From Cladorhizidae sp. MBARI D1340-BT2 (lineage: Eukaryota > Porifera > Demospongiae > Poecilosclerida > Cladorhizidae), in the NCBI GenBank assembly GCA_028752905.1, contig JAQNBH010000013.1, positions 17,854,302 through 17,918,301 of the forward strand: DNA of 64,000 bases. Reading direction: 5' to 3'. The position numbers were made by a program, and so were the translations under genes. The notes beneath the pieces were generated by a model that was not told the DNA's origin, did no database searches, and was given only the letters and a program-made list of their open reading frames with translations. Positions within the stretch are counted from its first letter, which is position 1, and every line of letters begins with the position of its first letter. Positions 1 through 11,200 of this stretch are shown here, piece by piece.

Positions 1-236
1 AGTAAATTGGGGCCTCATCTTTGAAAATTTTACTCAAACGTTTAATCTAATGTAACTGTTTTTATAGCTGCATTTACATTCATAAACATATTGCAAATCA
101 TATTTTTTTAAGGTAGCACACCTATGTTCATGTGCTCCCCTTTTTAGACTACCCACAGGCACAGTGAGGATGCTGGACTAGAATATTCCTCCCTTGTAAA
201 ATATCAATATCTATTTGTGTAGCTATGAAAAAAATT

Positions 237-479
237 AATATGCACAAAGTGGTAGAGATATTATAATATGTACAAGTAATGTGTGCATTTTTTCCTTCTT
301 TGTGTCGTAATTTGAGTCGAATATTAAAATAGAGTACTCATTTTATTTGTCATTGAAATGAAATGGCCTACAATGATGTAATAGCATAGAATTGGATCTT
401 ACCTCTGACTTCACTTTCAGGTTCACAGTTGTGAGCAATATGCACAAAGTGGTAGAGATATTATATGTACAAGTAATGT
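237..479. repeat. Pair of 45-bp direct repeats 200 bp apart
   Basis: A segment around 237-282 recurs at 437-479 almost unchanged (both contain tgcacaaagtggtagagata) exactly 200 bp apart. The second copy abuts the TSP1 exon remnant at 403-434, so the duplication may have helped truncate that exon. Positions 1-236 show no gene. Confidence 0.8.
403..434 (-). pseudogene. Truncated end of a TSP1-type exon with its splice donor
   Basis: Read on the minus strand, this short stretch encodes NCEPESEVR followed by g|gtaag. It matches the last residues, intron phase 1 and donor of TSP1 exon 4 of the astacin gene at 10035-10193 (DCQPEPELR, g|gtaag). The rest of the module, with its Trp and Cys residues, is missing. 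I read it as a remnant of a paralogous TSP1 gene extending or once extending to the left. Length is too short for certainty. Confidence 0.45.
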
Positions 480-490
480 AAAATATATGA

Positions 491-1385
491 ACTTGGAATT
501 AGGATGTAGCATGTGTAGTTAATCAATGACTGACAAAAGTATTCTTGGGAGACCCCTTTATGGAAATACTGTAGACTGAGGTGACAAATGAATGAGGATC
601 CACATTGAAATTGTGATGAAGGTTTGTGAAAAAACAAACATAATTATATATGCTACTTAGAATTAACATGGATAGGCTCTCCACAACTTAAAATTATTTA
701 TAATAGTATGTAGACCCACACTATAACATATGTCATTCAGTTGCTCCATTCCATTTGCTATCACTAATGACTACACATTATATGGCTTTAGCACACCCAC
801 CCCCCCTTTCTAAATCGACCATAATCTACAATATTACAATTCAGTGCTGACCATGATGTGCTGTAGTTTGGCGTTGGCTTGACTTTAGAGTGACAATAGT
901 GCATCGCCTACAGGTCCAAAAACTCGTTCATAACCTCTCTGCAGCCAATCATGTGCTACATGTATGGATAAGCCAAAACCCAGCCGAGTCTATAAGGCAC
1001 ACATGCACACACACATGCAAACACAAACAGAAGTCTCACAAATATAAATTACAGGCATACTAGACAGGTCCACTATAGCTACATAGATCTTAACAATATA
1101 TTCATGCAAAGTTCTTCATGGAACTAGGATGTACCTAGCCCTAGCCCTAGCCAATCAATGATGACAAAAGTATTCTTGGGAAACTCCATTATGGAAATGC
1201 TGTAGACTTAGATGACAAATGAATGAGGATCCACATTGAAATTGTGATGTAGGATTGTGAAGAAGGATTTTTTTTAAATATATCTGCTACATAGAATTAA
1301 CCTGGATAGGCTCTCCACAACTTAAAAAATTATTTATAATAGTATGTAGACCCACGCTATTTCATTCAGTTGCTCCATTCCATTA
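491..1385. repeat. Diverged direct duplication (491-765 and 1120-1385)
   Basis: The two blocks share long stretches, for example gacaaatgaatgaggatcca and the later run through the AT-rich part to ttcattcagttgctccattc, with scattered substitutions and small indels. The intervening 355 bp shows no coding signal. No terminal inverted repeats or target-site duplication were visible. Confidence 0.8.
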
Positions 1386-2558
1386 GTCATGCATATAGCT
1401 CATGTAATTTATGAACTCGGCTTGAAAATAAAGGCAAGCACATGCTTCTCATGAATTGCTTCTAGGGCCTTGACTCTGTGTTGATAATAAGCTTCTATTA
1501 TTCATCACAACTAACTGCTGGAGAAGTCTGGTGTACGTCCTAAATTTCAGAGTTCCTAACTATATTCCAGAAGGGTTCCTAATAGACTAGTCAAAATTTG
1601 GCAGACTAGTATACCACTTTTGGAAACACTTGACTGCAATATTTGGAACACCCTCCCACTCGGGTTGAGTTTATTTAATCCCACCTTGAAGTTTTTTATC
1701 ACCTCTAAGTGACGCCATCATGCTACCGAGAAGTGTCGGAGTTGATTCAGGGAAGGCACTGGGTTAATAAAGGAAGTGAGTTTGGAGGAGTCCTCTTAGT
1801 AGCTAGTGGTAGGAGTGAGTTTTGAGAGACTTCTCTGGTCTTGAATCCATGTTTTCTTGTCTTGGGTTGGACCTCTCTGGCCAGAGCTCAATCCAGCTCA
1901 CTCTATCTAGTTTAGTAGTAAAATATTATCAATGAAATAAGACCTTGTTCTATAAAACCAAGTCTTGACATTCCCACTACCCAGTCCTTTTGTTCATATA
2001 CATTAGGGGGGGGGGGGGGGGGGGGTGAGGAGAATGTTTGATGTGAAGGCAGTCATTTTTTTTTAAATCTTGGTATGCACCATTGATCCTGTTAAGACCA
2101 TCACATACACAACATTATTGTGACACTAAAAAAAGTAACTTCATGTAACACTAAACAGTCTAACAAATATTTGTTATTGAAAAGAACAATAGTCAACAGT
2201 ACAGTAATTTAATTGCTAAGAGTGTCCAATTGTTCAAAGCGGGTTGGAGGGGAGGGAACCAAAGATTCATCCTCTACTCGCCATACAACAATTCTTTTGT
2301 CCTCTTTCACCACTTCCTACTCAATGCTTAACACACTCTCCCACCTCCTCTATCACTGGATCTCATACTCCCTCCCCATTTTTTCACTCCAGTAATGCCA
2401 CCTATCCTTCCCCACTCTTCTATATTCATCCAGCCAAAATCCAGCTCTTATATATATTATACAATTCTCCACACCTCATTCACCATTAATACTTATATTA
2501 TTTATAAAAAAAAGTAATAATATCTAACACCATGTTATGTTACACATTGTTGCATATA
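1386..2558. other. Non-coding stretch with a G tract
   Basis: No exon, domain or RNA gene is supported here. A pure G tract of about 19 bases lies near 2007-2026, and short T or A runs are common. The longest open frames are low-complexity and lack plausible splice partners. Confidence 0.5.
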
Positions 2559-5500
2559 TTATATGTTGCATGAAATGTTAATTTCTTTTTTTATTTCTTC
2601 AATTATCTTTTGTCTTAGCTGAGGACCCAAATCCTGCATATATATATATAATATAGAGGAAAAAGATATTGATGAGAAGAGACAAAATCTTACAATAAGT
2701 ATACAAGTGTGACAAACCTGACAAAACTTGAATTCCAAGTCCAGTGCTTGGAAACGTGCATATATAGTGCACTACTTGATATATAACAAAAGGAGGATGA
2801 TAGCTTACCGTGCACAAAAAGACTCTGCATATCCTAAATAAACATAATGATATAAGCCTTCAAAAATGTAATGTAATGCTAAATATTATTCGTTTTACAA
2901 TTTTGGTAGAAGTCTTCAATGTACTGATCAATGATGATGTTTCATATTAAATAACTTTATATTCCATGAAGAAAATTCAAAACTTGGCTCAACTATCTGT
3001 TGACAATTGCTATTCCATAAACATCACATAGCATATTTAAGAAAAAGTTTGTCATTGTATCCATCTTGTTTGTTATTGACATTGCTATTATTATACTGTT
3101 TTACGAAAAACCAAAGAGCTCTTTTTATGCCAAAGTCTACCACTAACCCATCGTGTTAGTGTTAGAAAATGAATTATTGCTTACTGGATGTTTCTCAAGC
3201 AATTGATTTTCAAAATATCATTAACATCTTAATTCCTTCACATCAAGGTCCACTACAGATAATGAGGTTGCTGGTAAATTGGAATAATAAGTTTTCTAGA
3301 TGAAAAACAGTCACCTTGCATTGGTAAAGATTATGAAATCTTAGTCTAAAAATATAAATTCATTCTACCTTTATATAATCTGTGGCGATATTGTCACAAT
3401 CAATCATCTCTACAGAACCCTGTATAAAAGAAGCTGGTGATGCATAATTATGCAGATTGTAATCCTATAGCTTCCTCCATGATCAGGTTCAGGTACTATC
3501 TATAACCTGTGCAGAAATATATGCATTCACTAACCTGAAATTCCATAGTTAAGAGCATAAAAATGCTAAAAAATGCACTGTTCTCCTTCTGATGTTTAAA
3601 CATAAGTACACCAAGAGTGTGCCTACCCTTACTAACTGGAGCAGTATGACTGAATGCATGTATCAAATATTGTTGAATTAGGGTTAAACACATTTTGATC
3701 TGATATGAGAGATTATCCACTATAGATTTGGTGATTTTCTGTTTTTAGCATATTCAAAATACCTTGTCTTTTAACCATTCCCTGCCTGTCAGTGTGTTGA
3801 GGTCTTCTCTATACACTTGACATAATTTTATGGTAGACACTGGCTTGTCACCACATGATGAATTATATAGCCTGTTAAAGATTACAAGTATTTTACTTTG
3901 AAATTCTAAACAATCAGAAATTACAGTATTTGTCTATCTAACTCTTCTATGGTTTGTAGGAGCATCTGCAGTAACTTTTATGAAGTGCTTTTGGTTGCAC
4001 AACATTATACACAGTAAAAAAAAAGGGAAAAAAATACTAGTCCCAAATGAAATAATGCAACACCATCTGTATACTTCTTATCTACACACCATCACTATCT
4101 GCATTGATCATCTTGCTCTCTCCTCATTTGCAGTATAATATATTTCTTCAGTGTTCCTTGACCACAAAAACTTGCCATGTCCAAACAGTGAATGGGCTTG
4201 CCACAAGTTTTGATGACACCCTCACATGTACCACATCATTGACTTCTGCTTACTGCACACAAAAGTGAGTTATCATACCCAAGATCTTTGTGAACTATCA
4301 TAACACACCTTTCAATTGTAGAGAGACTGGCTTGACATCTCATCTCACAGGTATCCTATATTTTATTCATGTATAATGTTAAGCAATTAGCTAAGTATGG
4401 AATTGGCACAAACTTAATACACTTGCTAATGTTAGTCTAACCTGGAAAGAAACAGCATCGTCAGAATATTTCTTCTTTATTGTTAAAGGTGATTCACCTT
4501 CAGAGTCTAGTTCAGGTAGATGATGAATTATTGAGGTATAATAGTCAATTAAGTCACTGTAAGGGAAGTTAGACATATCTTATAATGATCTTGGCCCTTT
4601 GGACTCTATGTCTAAGTAAAGATATAAACACCTATCAAAACTGCACTCATGGTCAACTAGGAGATCAAATGCAATCTTTTCCCTTGCCAGGTGTTAGTGG
4701 AATATGCATGATAATAATGGCCTAAGGTTGCATACTTATGATGGTGCATGGGTCCATGCTGCTCTTTATTAGCAACAAACATACCCAGTTTAGCCTTCAA
4801 CTCTGGTCCAGCTTTGTAGTGTACCTTGACCCTGAACATTATCTTTGTAGCCTAGTATAAAGGAAATTCATATGCATATCACACATTATTCCTTATCACA
4901 GTAATCACATAAGTTAAACCTCTTCACTAGTGAGTGAAAACATCTTCACAATAGCTAGCTTTAAAGTGTGACGATACATCACATCCAGAGCATAAGACAA
5001 TAGCTGCAAATATAGAGTAATTTTTAGTAAATATTACCATAAAGCTAGTTGTGCTACTAGTGACTGGTTTGAAGTACTGTGTGGTACACTTAGGCAGCAG
5101 ATTGCAGTAGATGTGTTCCTTAATCTTCTTGCAATTTCAGTATTAAATGAAGTATTGCATATGCTTGTGGCATTTTATATTGATTTACTGAGCTTTCCAA
5201 ATGATAGTCCTGGTATGTCATGGGTAGTGATTCAACATGCATTATAATGTATGTATCCATATGTAGGTCATAAAACTGGTTGTTAGGAAGATACACCTAT
5301 AACAGACACTGCCTAATAAGAAGCATGACCTAATTAAGAAAATGCACCTAATATATACTATGTGAAAAATTCACCATCATTATTTAGCTGGGCTAGATAG
5401 GTCTGTAGTGCTAGTGGTGGGCTCTCAAACAATAGCAGACTATAATCTGGAAAGTATTATTTGAGGTTATCGTGTTCCTAAGATGGTTTAGAGGCCTTTC

Positions 5501-6270
5501 TATACTACATATAGCATAAGACGAAGGAAATCTTTTATAATAGACATGCCATTGGTGTCTTGCTTGAGACAGACAATGTTGCCATTTTTCTCTCCCTCGA
5601 GCAATGAGTGTGCTTGTGGGGTAATAGATGACTCGTATGTGCACCTAATAATGAGTGTTGAGAAAATCTACGATAGAAAAACACTTTGAGAGTATGAAGC
5701 ATATCATGATTCCTAGGGAGAGGACACACATCCTTGTGGGTGATCACATTAAGCTTGTGGTGGCCATACAGAACCTAAAGCTATTGTCCTTCTTCTGAAC
5801 TACGATGCCAGGGGAGGTGGCCCAGAGACTACTCAAAGGCTGATGAACTACACTTAAGCATGCTGACTATCAGCTCCTGTACTTCATTCCTGCGATAAGT
5901 AGGGAGTCTAAAGACAGCCTGAGTCTGGAGGAGTGCCAGAGTTGATATGATGCTTCATCCTGGTGCAGCCTAGAGTAGGTCTGATTTAGTCAGTTGAAAA
6001 GGTCAGCATTCTCTGCTAAGAGGGTGAAACAGTGCTCCTTTTCCATGTGGGGTAAATCGGGTAAATGAAGTTATCTAATATATTATAGGCTATTGATGCT
6101 AAATAGTACATGAGGTATAAAAGCAAATAGCTTGGAAGAAACAAACATACACTGAATATTATATTACATATTGCAGACCGCTTCACATGTTGTGTTTGAT
6201 ACAGAGGGGTAGACATCTTGCAATGTATACTTACATATCGGTCATCCACTTGCATACTTCCTGAGAGCAT
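2559..6270 (-). CDS. Partly resolved multi-exon gene; possible Ulp1/SENP-like cysteine peptidase
   Basis: Exons are inferred from splice sites on the minus strand. The five 3' exons join in phase: 3622-3535, 3419-3369, 2833-2809, 2746-2718 and 2633-2559 (stop TAA). Upstream candidates are 3871-3763, 4556-4442, 4851-4785 and an ATG exon 6270-6235; joins among these are incomplete, so exons are missing or lost. Exon 3871-3763 carries REDLNTLTGREWLKDK, which resembles the DLxxLxxxxWLND entry motif of Ulp1 (C48) peptidases. The tail reads FCQDLGPQLRQKIIEEI, resembling the C-terminal helix of that family. A HTLGVLMF stretch could hold the catalytic His. Where DCG would carry the catalytic Cys I read DMQ, so the peptidase may be dead. 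Family assignment is tentative; the splice pattern is the stronger evidence. Confidence 0.38.
5530..5995 (-). pseudogene. Degenerate Gypsy-type reverse transcriptase fragment
   Basis: Minus-strand pieces in shifting frames spell parts of the N-terminal half of a Ty3/Gypsy RT: EVQELIVSML, then VVQKKDNSFRFCM, then LNVITHKDVCPLPR and DMLHTL. These match the family pattern VxKKDGSxRxCxDYRxLNxxTxxDxYPLPR. Frameshifts and stops separate them and no LTR is recognised nearby. It sits inside the longest inferred intron of the 2559-6270 gene. Confidence 0.6.
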
Positions 6271-6376
6271 ATGTAGTATTTATATTTGTATTTGATGGAG
6301 CATGGATTGCAATATCAGCTTCAACTCTTCCTCTCTGTTTCAGGGATGCTGCTATATACTGAATGTGGTGATTTTG

Positions 6377-7132
6377 CTGGAATATGAATATTAGATAAGA
6401 TGAACCGGCAGAATCACAAGTGGTGCATGTGAACCTTGCAACTACTTGCATTGCACTCAATTTTTTCATGTATATAAAGTATAAGCTATATATACTGCAG
6501 CTTTTAAAGTGAAACTTGTTGAATTGGGAAGTCAGGTAGTAGAAGAACTGAAACAAAATACAGAGTGAGCTAGTGCAACACTGCGCAGAATATCAATCAA
6601 CACCAACAAACAGATCAAAACAATTTAAAGTTAGGTCATGCATGCTGGTAGATGGGTACTTTAGTTTGTCTGCAACTTATAATCCGGCATATATAGAATT
6701 TTTGTAGTAATGGCTAACTTTGTGAGGGTGACTTATACTCTGGAACCCATTTCTGGTACACATATAATTAGGAGCGGACACACATAATTAGAGTAGAAAA
6801 CATGAGCGATACTTGTCACATGTTTAATTTTTTTATTGCTGAAATATGTCGTTACAAAAAATTTATAATCCATTTTTGAAGACCTTCACTCGTTTACTTC
6901 AACAATATTTTATTTCTTAAGAGCATACAGAGATGTATCCCTTAATTAATATCATAATGTTATTCATGGAAAATATGGTAGTAAATTTTTAACCTAGTAA
7001 TATACACTGCTAAACCCCTTCTTATATATTGGAAAAGTATGTTCCACACTTCACCAAAGCTGTATCATCTCCAAAGTGCTACTAATCTACTTTCATATTG
7101 CCACTATTGTATAATTTGCTCCCAAATAATAG
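6377..7132. other. Non-coding stretch
   Basis: AT-rich sequence without a supportable exon. It ends in the splice acceptor (tag at 7130-7132) of the plus-strand GCW exon; no upstream exon of that copy could be found here. Confidence 0.4.
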
Positions 7133-7671
7133 GTTTGAAACATCATGGCTGCTGGTTGTTAAACTCAATGTCTCATCAAATAAATCTCCTGGAGAAAACC
7201 ACACCGGAGCTTAGCGATAACCCATTAACGAGAGAGTGGCCAATCAGAAAATGTGGTGTTGCTGCACAGAGACTCAACTTCAACTTTTTTGGTATAACTC
7301 TTGGACACTGTTTGTCTGGTACAAACAGACTCAGTGAATACCAGTCCTCTGCATCTTCTGTGTGCCATGATGGAAGAGGAGCATACAGGCGAGGTTCCTT
7401 CTTCATGGATGTATATGAGATCATTGATGGAGAAAGCTTCAGTAATTCAGTCATGCAAATCAACAATGCTACCCAGCATACCAGAAACTCTATTGCAATT
7501 GCAAATTCTGAACATTCAACAGTGACTGACACTGCAAGAGATTCTATGGAGGGCTCAGGTGTTTGGGATATGGATGGCACTAGTTCAGGCTACACGCTTA
7601 CACACAGCTCCAGTGTTCTTCTCTCTTCTCTATTGATCGTCATGTTCAGAGCAATGTCAATGCCATTTTAG
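7133..7671 (+). CDS. Orphan GCW-module exon with GPI-like tail (paralogue of astacin last exon)
   Basis: The exon opens after a tag acceptor in phase 1 and runs 179 codons to a TAG. It encodes a four-cysteine extracellular module starting HHGCW and continuing through KCGVAAQRLNFNFFGITLGH, then CLSG, CHDGRGAY and MDVYEI. A Ser/Thr-rich, N-glycosylation-like spacer and a hydrophobic C-terminus (SSVLLSSLLIVMF) follow, as in GPI-anchor signals. It is clearly homologous to the last exon of the astacin gene at 8267-8790 and lies tail-to-tail with it. The frame is intact despite many substitutions, which suggests either function or a recent origin. No upstream exon with signal peptide was found, so it may be a 3' fragment left by an inverted duplication. 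Confidence 0.6.
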
Positions 7672-8266
7672 TATTTCTCCCAGCACTTATTTCACACACA
7701 AGCCTGTCATGAGAATAGCTCATCAAACATTAGAAACTTCAACTCTAACATTACTTATAATATTATTGTGTGTTTTTCTGACTATATATGTGCACAGTGC
7801 TAAGAAATATATTTTTTTAAACAGCAAAAAAAAAAAGGAAAGTCAGGATGAGCAGTCTCTGATCCCAGAACTATTATCTATTTGCTCTTGAAGAGTCTCA
7901 TGAACAGCTGCTGCAAGAGGTAATGATGGATCTTCTCTGCCCCTACATATATACTAGCTGACCTGTAAGGTTGCTGTGATTTAAGAAGTGCATAGATAGA
8001 GGACCAGTTGTCCCTAGGCTCTCAATGGGTCTAGTTTAATGGAATGCCTGAGTGTCAAACTGTTGTACCTCACATAATTTTCTCTCTGGCATGGTCACCT
8101 GAAGATGAAAGTTTATATTCAAACTGGGTGACACCATTCATATTATCTTCAATTGAAGAATTATATACAGTTAATACATGCTAGGGTGTACATACAAAAT
8201 AAATTATACAATAACATTAAAATCGTAAGATTGTGTTTGGATAGTAATGATTAGAGAAGTACTAAT
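7672..8266. other. Intergenic region between two convergent GCW exons
   Basis: Holds the likely 3' untranslated regions of the converging units. Sequence near 8090-8180, read on the minus strand (cctagcatgtatta, then ttcaattgaag and cacccagttt), recurs downstream of the dead GCW copy at about 54715-54785. The family therefore duplicated as genomic DNA including its 3' flank. Confidence 0.5.
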
Positions 8267-11200
8267 TCACATGACCATTGCTGCCAGAATGACAGTCCAT
8301 ACAGCTGAGAGAAGAAGAATGACATTATATGAGAGCTTGTAGCCTGAGCTAGTGCCATCCACATCTCCAGATCCACTTGAACCCTCCTCCAAAGAAATAA
8401 CTGTGGAATTTGTGGTATTTGTATTTATAGTAGAATTCTTGGCATTCCAGTTTGGATTGTTGATTTTCATGACAGAATTAATGAAGCTTCTTCCATCTGT
8501 TATCTCATACACATCCATTATAAAAGAACTTTGTCTGTAAGCTCCTCTTCCATCACGGCACAGAGAAGATGCAGAGGACTGATAATCACCGAGTCTGTTT
8601 GAACCAGACAAACAGTGTCCAAGGGTAACACCAAAGAAGTCAAAGTTCAGTTTCTGGGCAGCCACACCACATTTGCTGACAGGCCTGTCTCTTGTAAGTG
8701 GGTTATCACTAAGCTCAGGAGTTGATTTCTCCAGGAGTCTGATTAGATGAGATCTCAAGTTGGAATACCAGCAGCCACGATATTGAATACCTGCACACAT
8801 AATATGAAGTTCAAACATTTCATCTTGTGCACATGTGTGATGGATTGACTTCAGGGGAGACAGCTGCATTTTTTTACTTTTTTTTAATACTTGTGTTTAC
8901 AACTTTAGAGATCTGTAGATTCTGCAAACTTCATGGTATGGACTTGTTATATAGTTTAAAAGATAGGTCTCTCTGTGTGCTCACTTTTGATACTAAAATA
9001 ATTATGTTTCATAGGATAAATATAGGCAAGTTACTAGACCCTAAAGTGGAGGGACCTCAAAAACCTGCATCCCAAAGTCCCCATCCAGAATAACTCCAGA
9101 TTGCTAAGTGCAAAATAATTGAAAATAGTACGAGTGGCTAGGGGATGCCCTAGAGCATTCAATCACCTTTTTGAATAAGCGTTAAAAATTTATGACGTGG
9201 ACAAGTGCGTGGGTGCGAAATTGAGGGCGTTGATTTTACCAATGTGATTTTCGTGTTGTACTTTTCAAATTGATTTATCATGAAAGTGTAATCTCATGCA
9301 TTGATTTCATATCAAGCAGTCAAATTTTATCCTTAGTAAATAATTTTTATATAATCTGAAAGCTCTTGCATTGCTCTGTATTTTTAATCTATAGTTTTCT
9401 ATTTTCTGATGAGATATAGTTGGTCACCTGACAACAAAAATGAATGGAAGAAATTAATAAAATATTATTTGTATCTGTAGGTACTCTGATATCACTGTAA
9501 ATGAGAAGTGTTGAGGACCTATGGTTGGGGAGCAAGAGCATTTATACTTTTAAATGACCTTTGTGGTTTTCCCATATTTAAGCCATAGTTTATTTCAACA
9601 CTGCTATTATAACATCATTGGAAAGCACACAGAATGGGCTATCTTTTGAGACAAAAATCTTTGAAGTATTAAAAAGTTGTAATGTTTATAGTTAAAAAAA
9701 AATCCAGAGAAATGGTCGATTACACAGTGGTATAATTTTTTGAGAATATTCTCCAAGGTTGTCTAATGTATCTGCATATGTAACAATGTATAAAAGTGAC
9801 ATGACTGCAGCTAGTATATAACTCAAGATTGTGAAATTCAATTTTAATTTCTACTTTTAAAATTTGCAAAACCAGTCAGCAAAGCATAGCCACATGGCAA
9901 TAATGTGAAATATTATGTCTATTTTTGGTTCATGTACAGTGTTTGTTTGAGTGGCATAATAAAGTTTTGGTAGTGAAGTAACACTACCAACAACTCTACA
10001 ACAGCTGGAAGCTAGTAAATTCCAGTGTTCTTACCTCTGAGTTCAGGTTCAGGTTGACAATCATGAGTGTTACAACTCTCCTGGTTCACCTCGCAGTCTG
10101 ATCCTCCACACACTCGCACTCTGAACTTTGACCCTCCTCCACACTGGGCCGAACAAGCACTCCAAGATGACCACTTACCAGAATAGGGGTCGGCTAGAAA
10201 CATAATTATTAGTGTTAGGTTTAATGCCAATTACATACACTTAACTGTATACAAAAAAATCCATTTAGAAATATACACATTTTCTGTTTGTAAAGTCATA
10301 GCTACCATTACTGAAAAGTAATTTTTTAGCTGTATCCATAGTCTGAAAACTTCGGTGTATATTTATATAGAATAAAAGTGAATCCTATCGTAGTGAGAAT
10401 TCGTTAAATGGAAGATCAGTTAATATTTAAGCAAGGAGGACACAGAGACATAAAGTTACAAGATGATTAGAAATCTAGAAACAATTTTCTAACTTTTGCA
10501 AATTGTTTTAATGATGACCTATTTTGCCATTTATTTGATTCTACTTAGCCTATGGAATCATTGCATTTGCATAATCGACTCGACTTACGCTGTGTTACAC
10601 AGGAGATGTTTGTGTTACAATTCTTGCTCGTGATATCTGTCCCTGGACAAGTGTTCCCATTCCGACAGATGCGCCTTCGTTGCTGGAAACCTCCTTGGCA
10701 TGTGCTACTACATGAAGACCAACTACCCCAGGAGGCCCATGTGACAACTATAAGGACATCAATTTTCAAAAAAATGTCATAGTATGTGTGCATGACCTTT
10801 ATTACACCATTCATTGGTGGAACACCTTGTAATCTAACATTCAGTAAAATAACAACCAGTAGATGTTTGGTAAACTAAACTACCTTCAATAAACTAGCAT
10901 TTATAAAAGTTAAAACTAACATTGTTTCTTCTTACTTATTGGACAGTATTGTGTGTTGCAGTCTCTGAATTCTGCCATAATCCCTTCGCAAGTGTTACCC
11001 TCCACACATGACCTGATCCTCGACTGTCTTCCTCCACCACACGTCCGAGAACAACCACTCCAGGCTTTCCATGTACTCCAAGAAGCTACCACTAGAAGTG
11101 AAAGCAATCATATAATTTCTCCACACATATACACATGTGTTAATGGGTAATTAGTTGTTATGTTATGTGTACCAGCAGAAATACGCACCCTCAGAGAGAA

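Noticed and set aside
1134..1153. ccctagccctagcc considered as telomere-like repeat
   Set aside because: Only about three units and not the animal TTAGGG motif.
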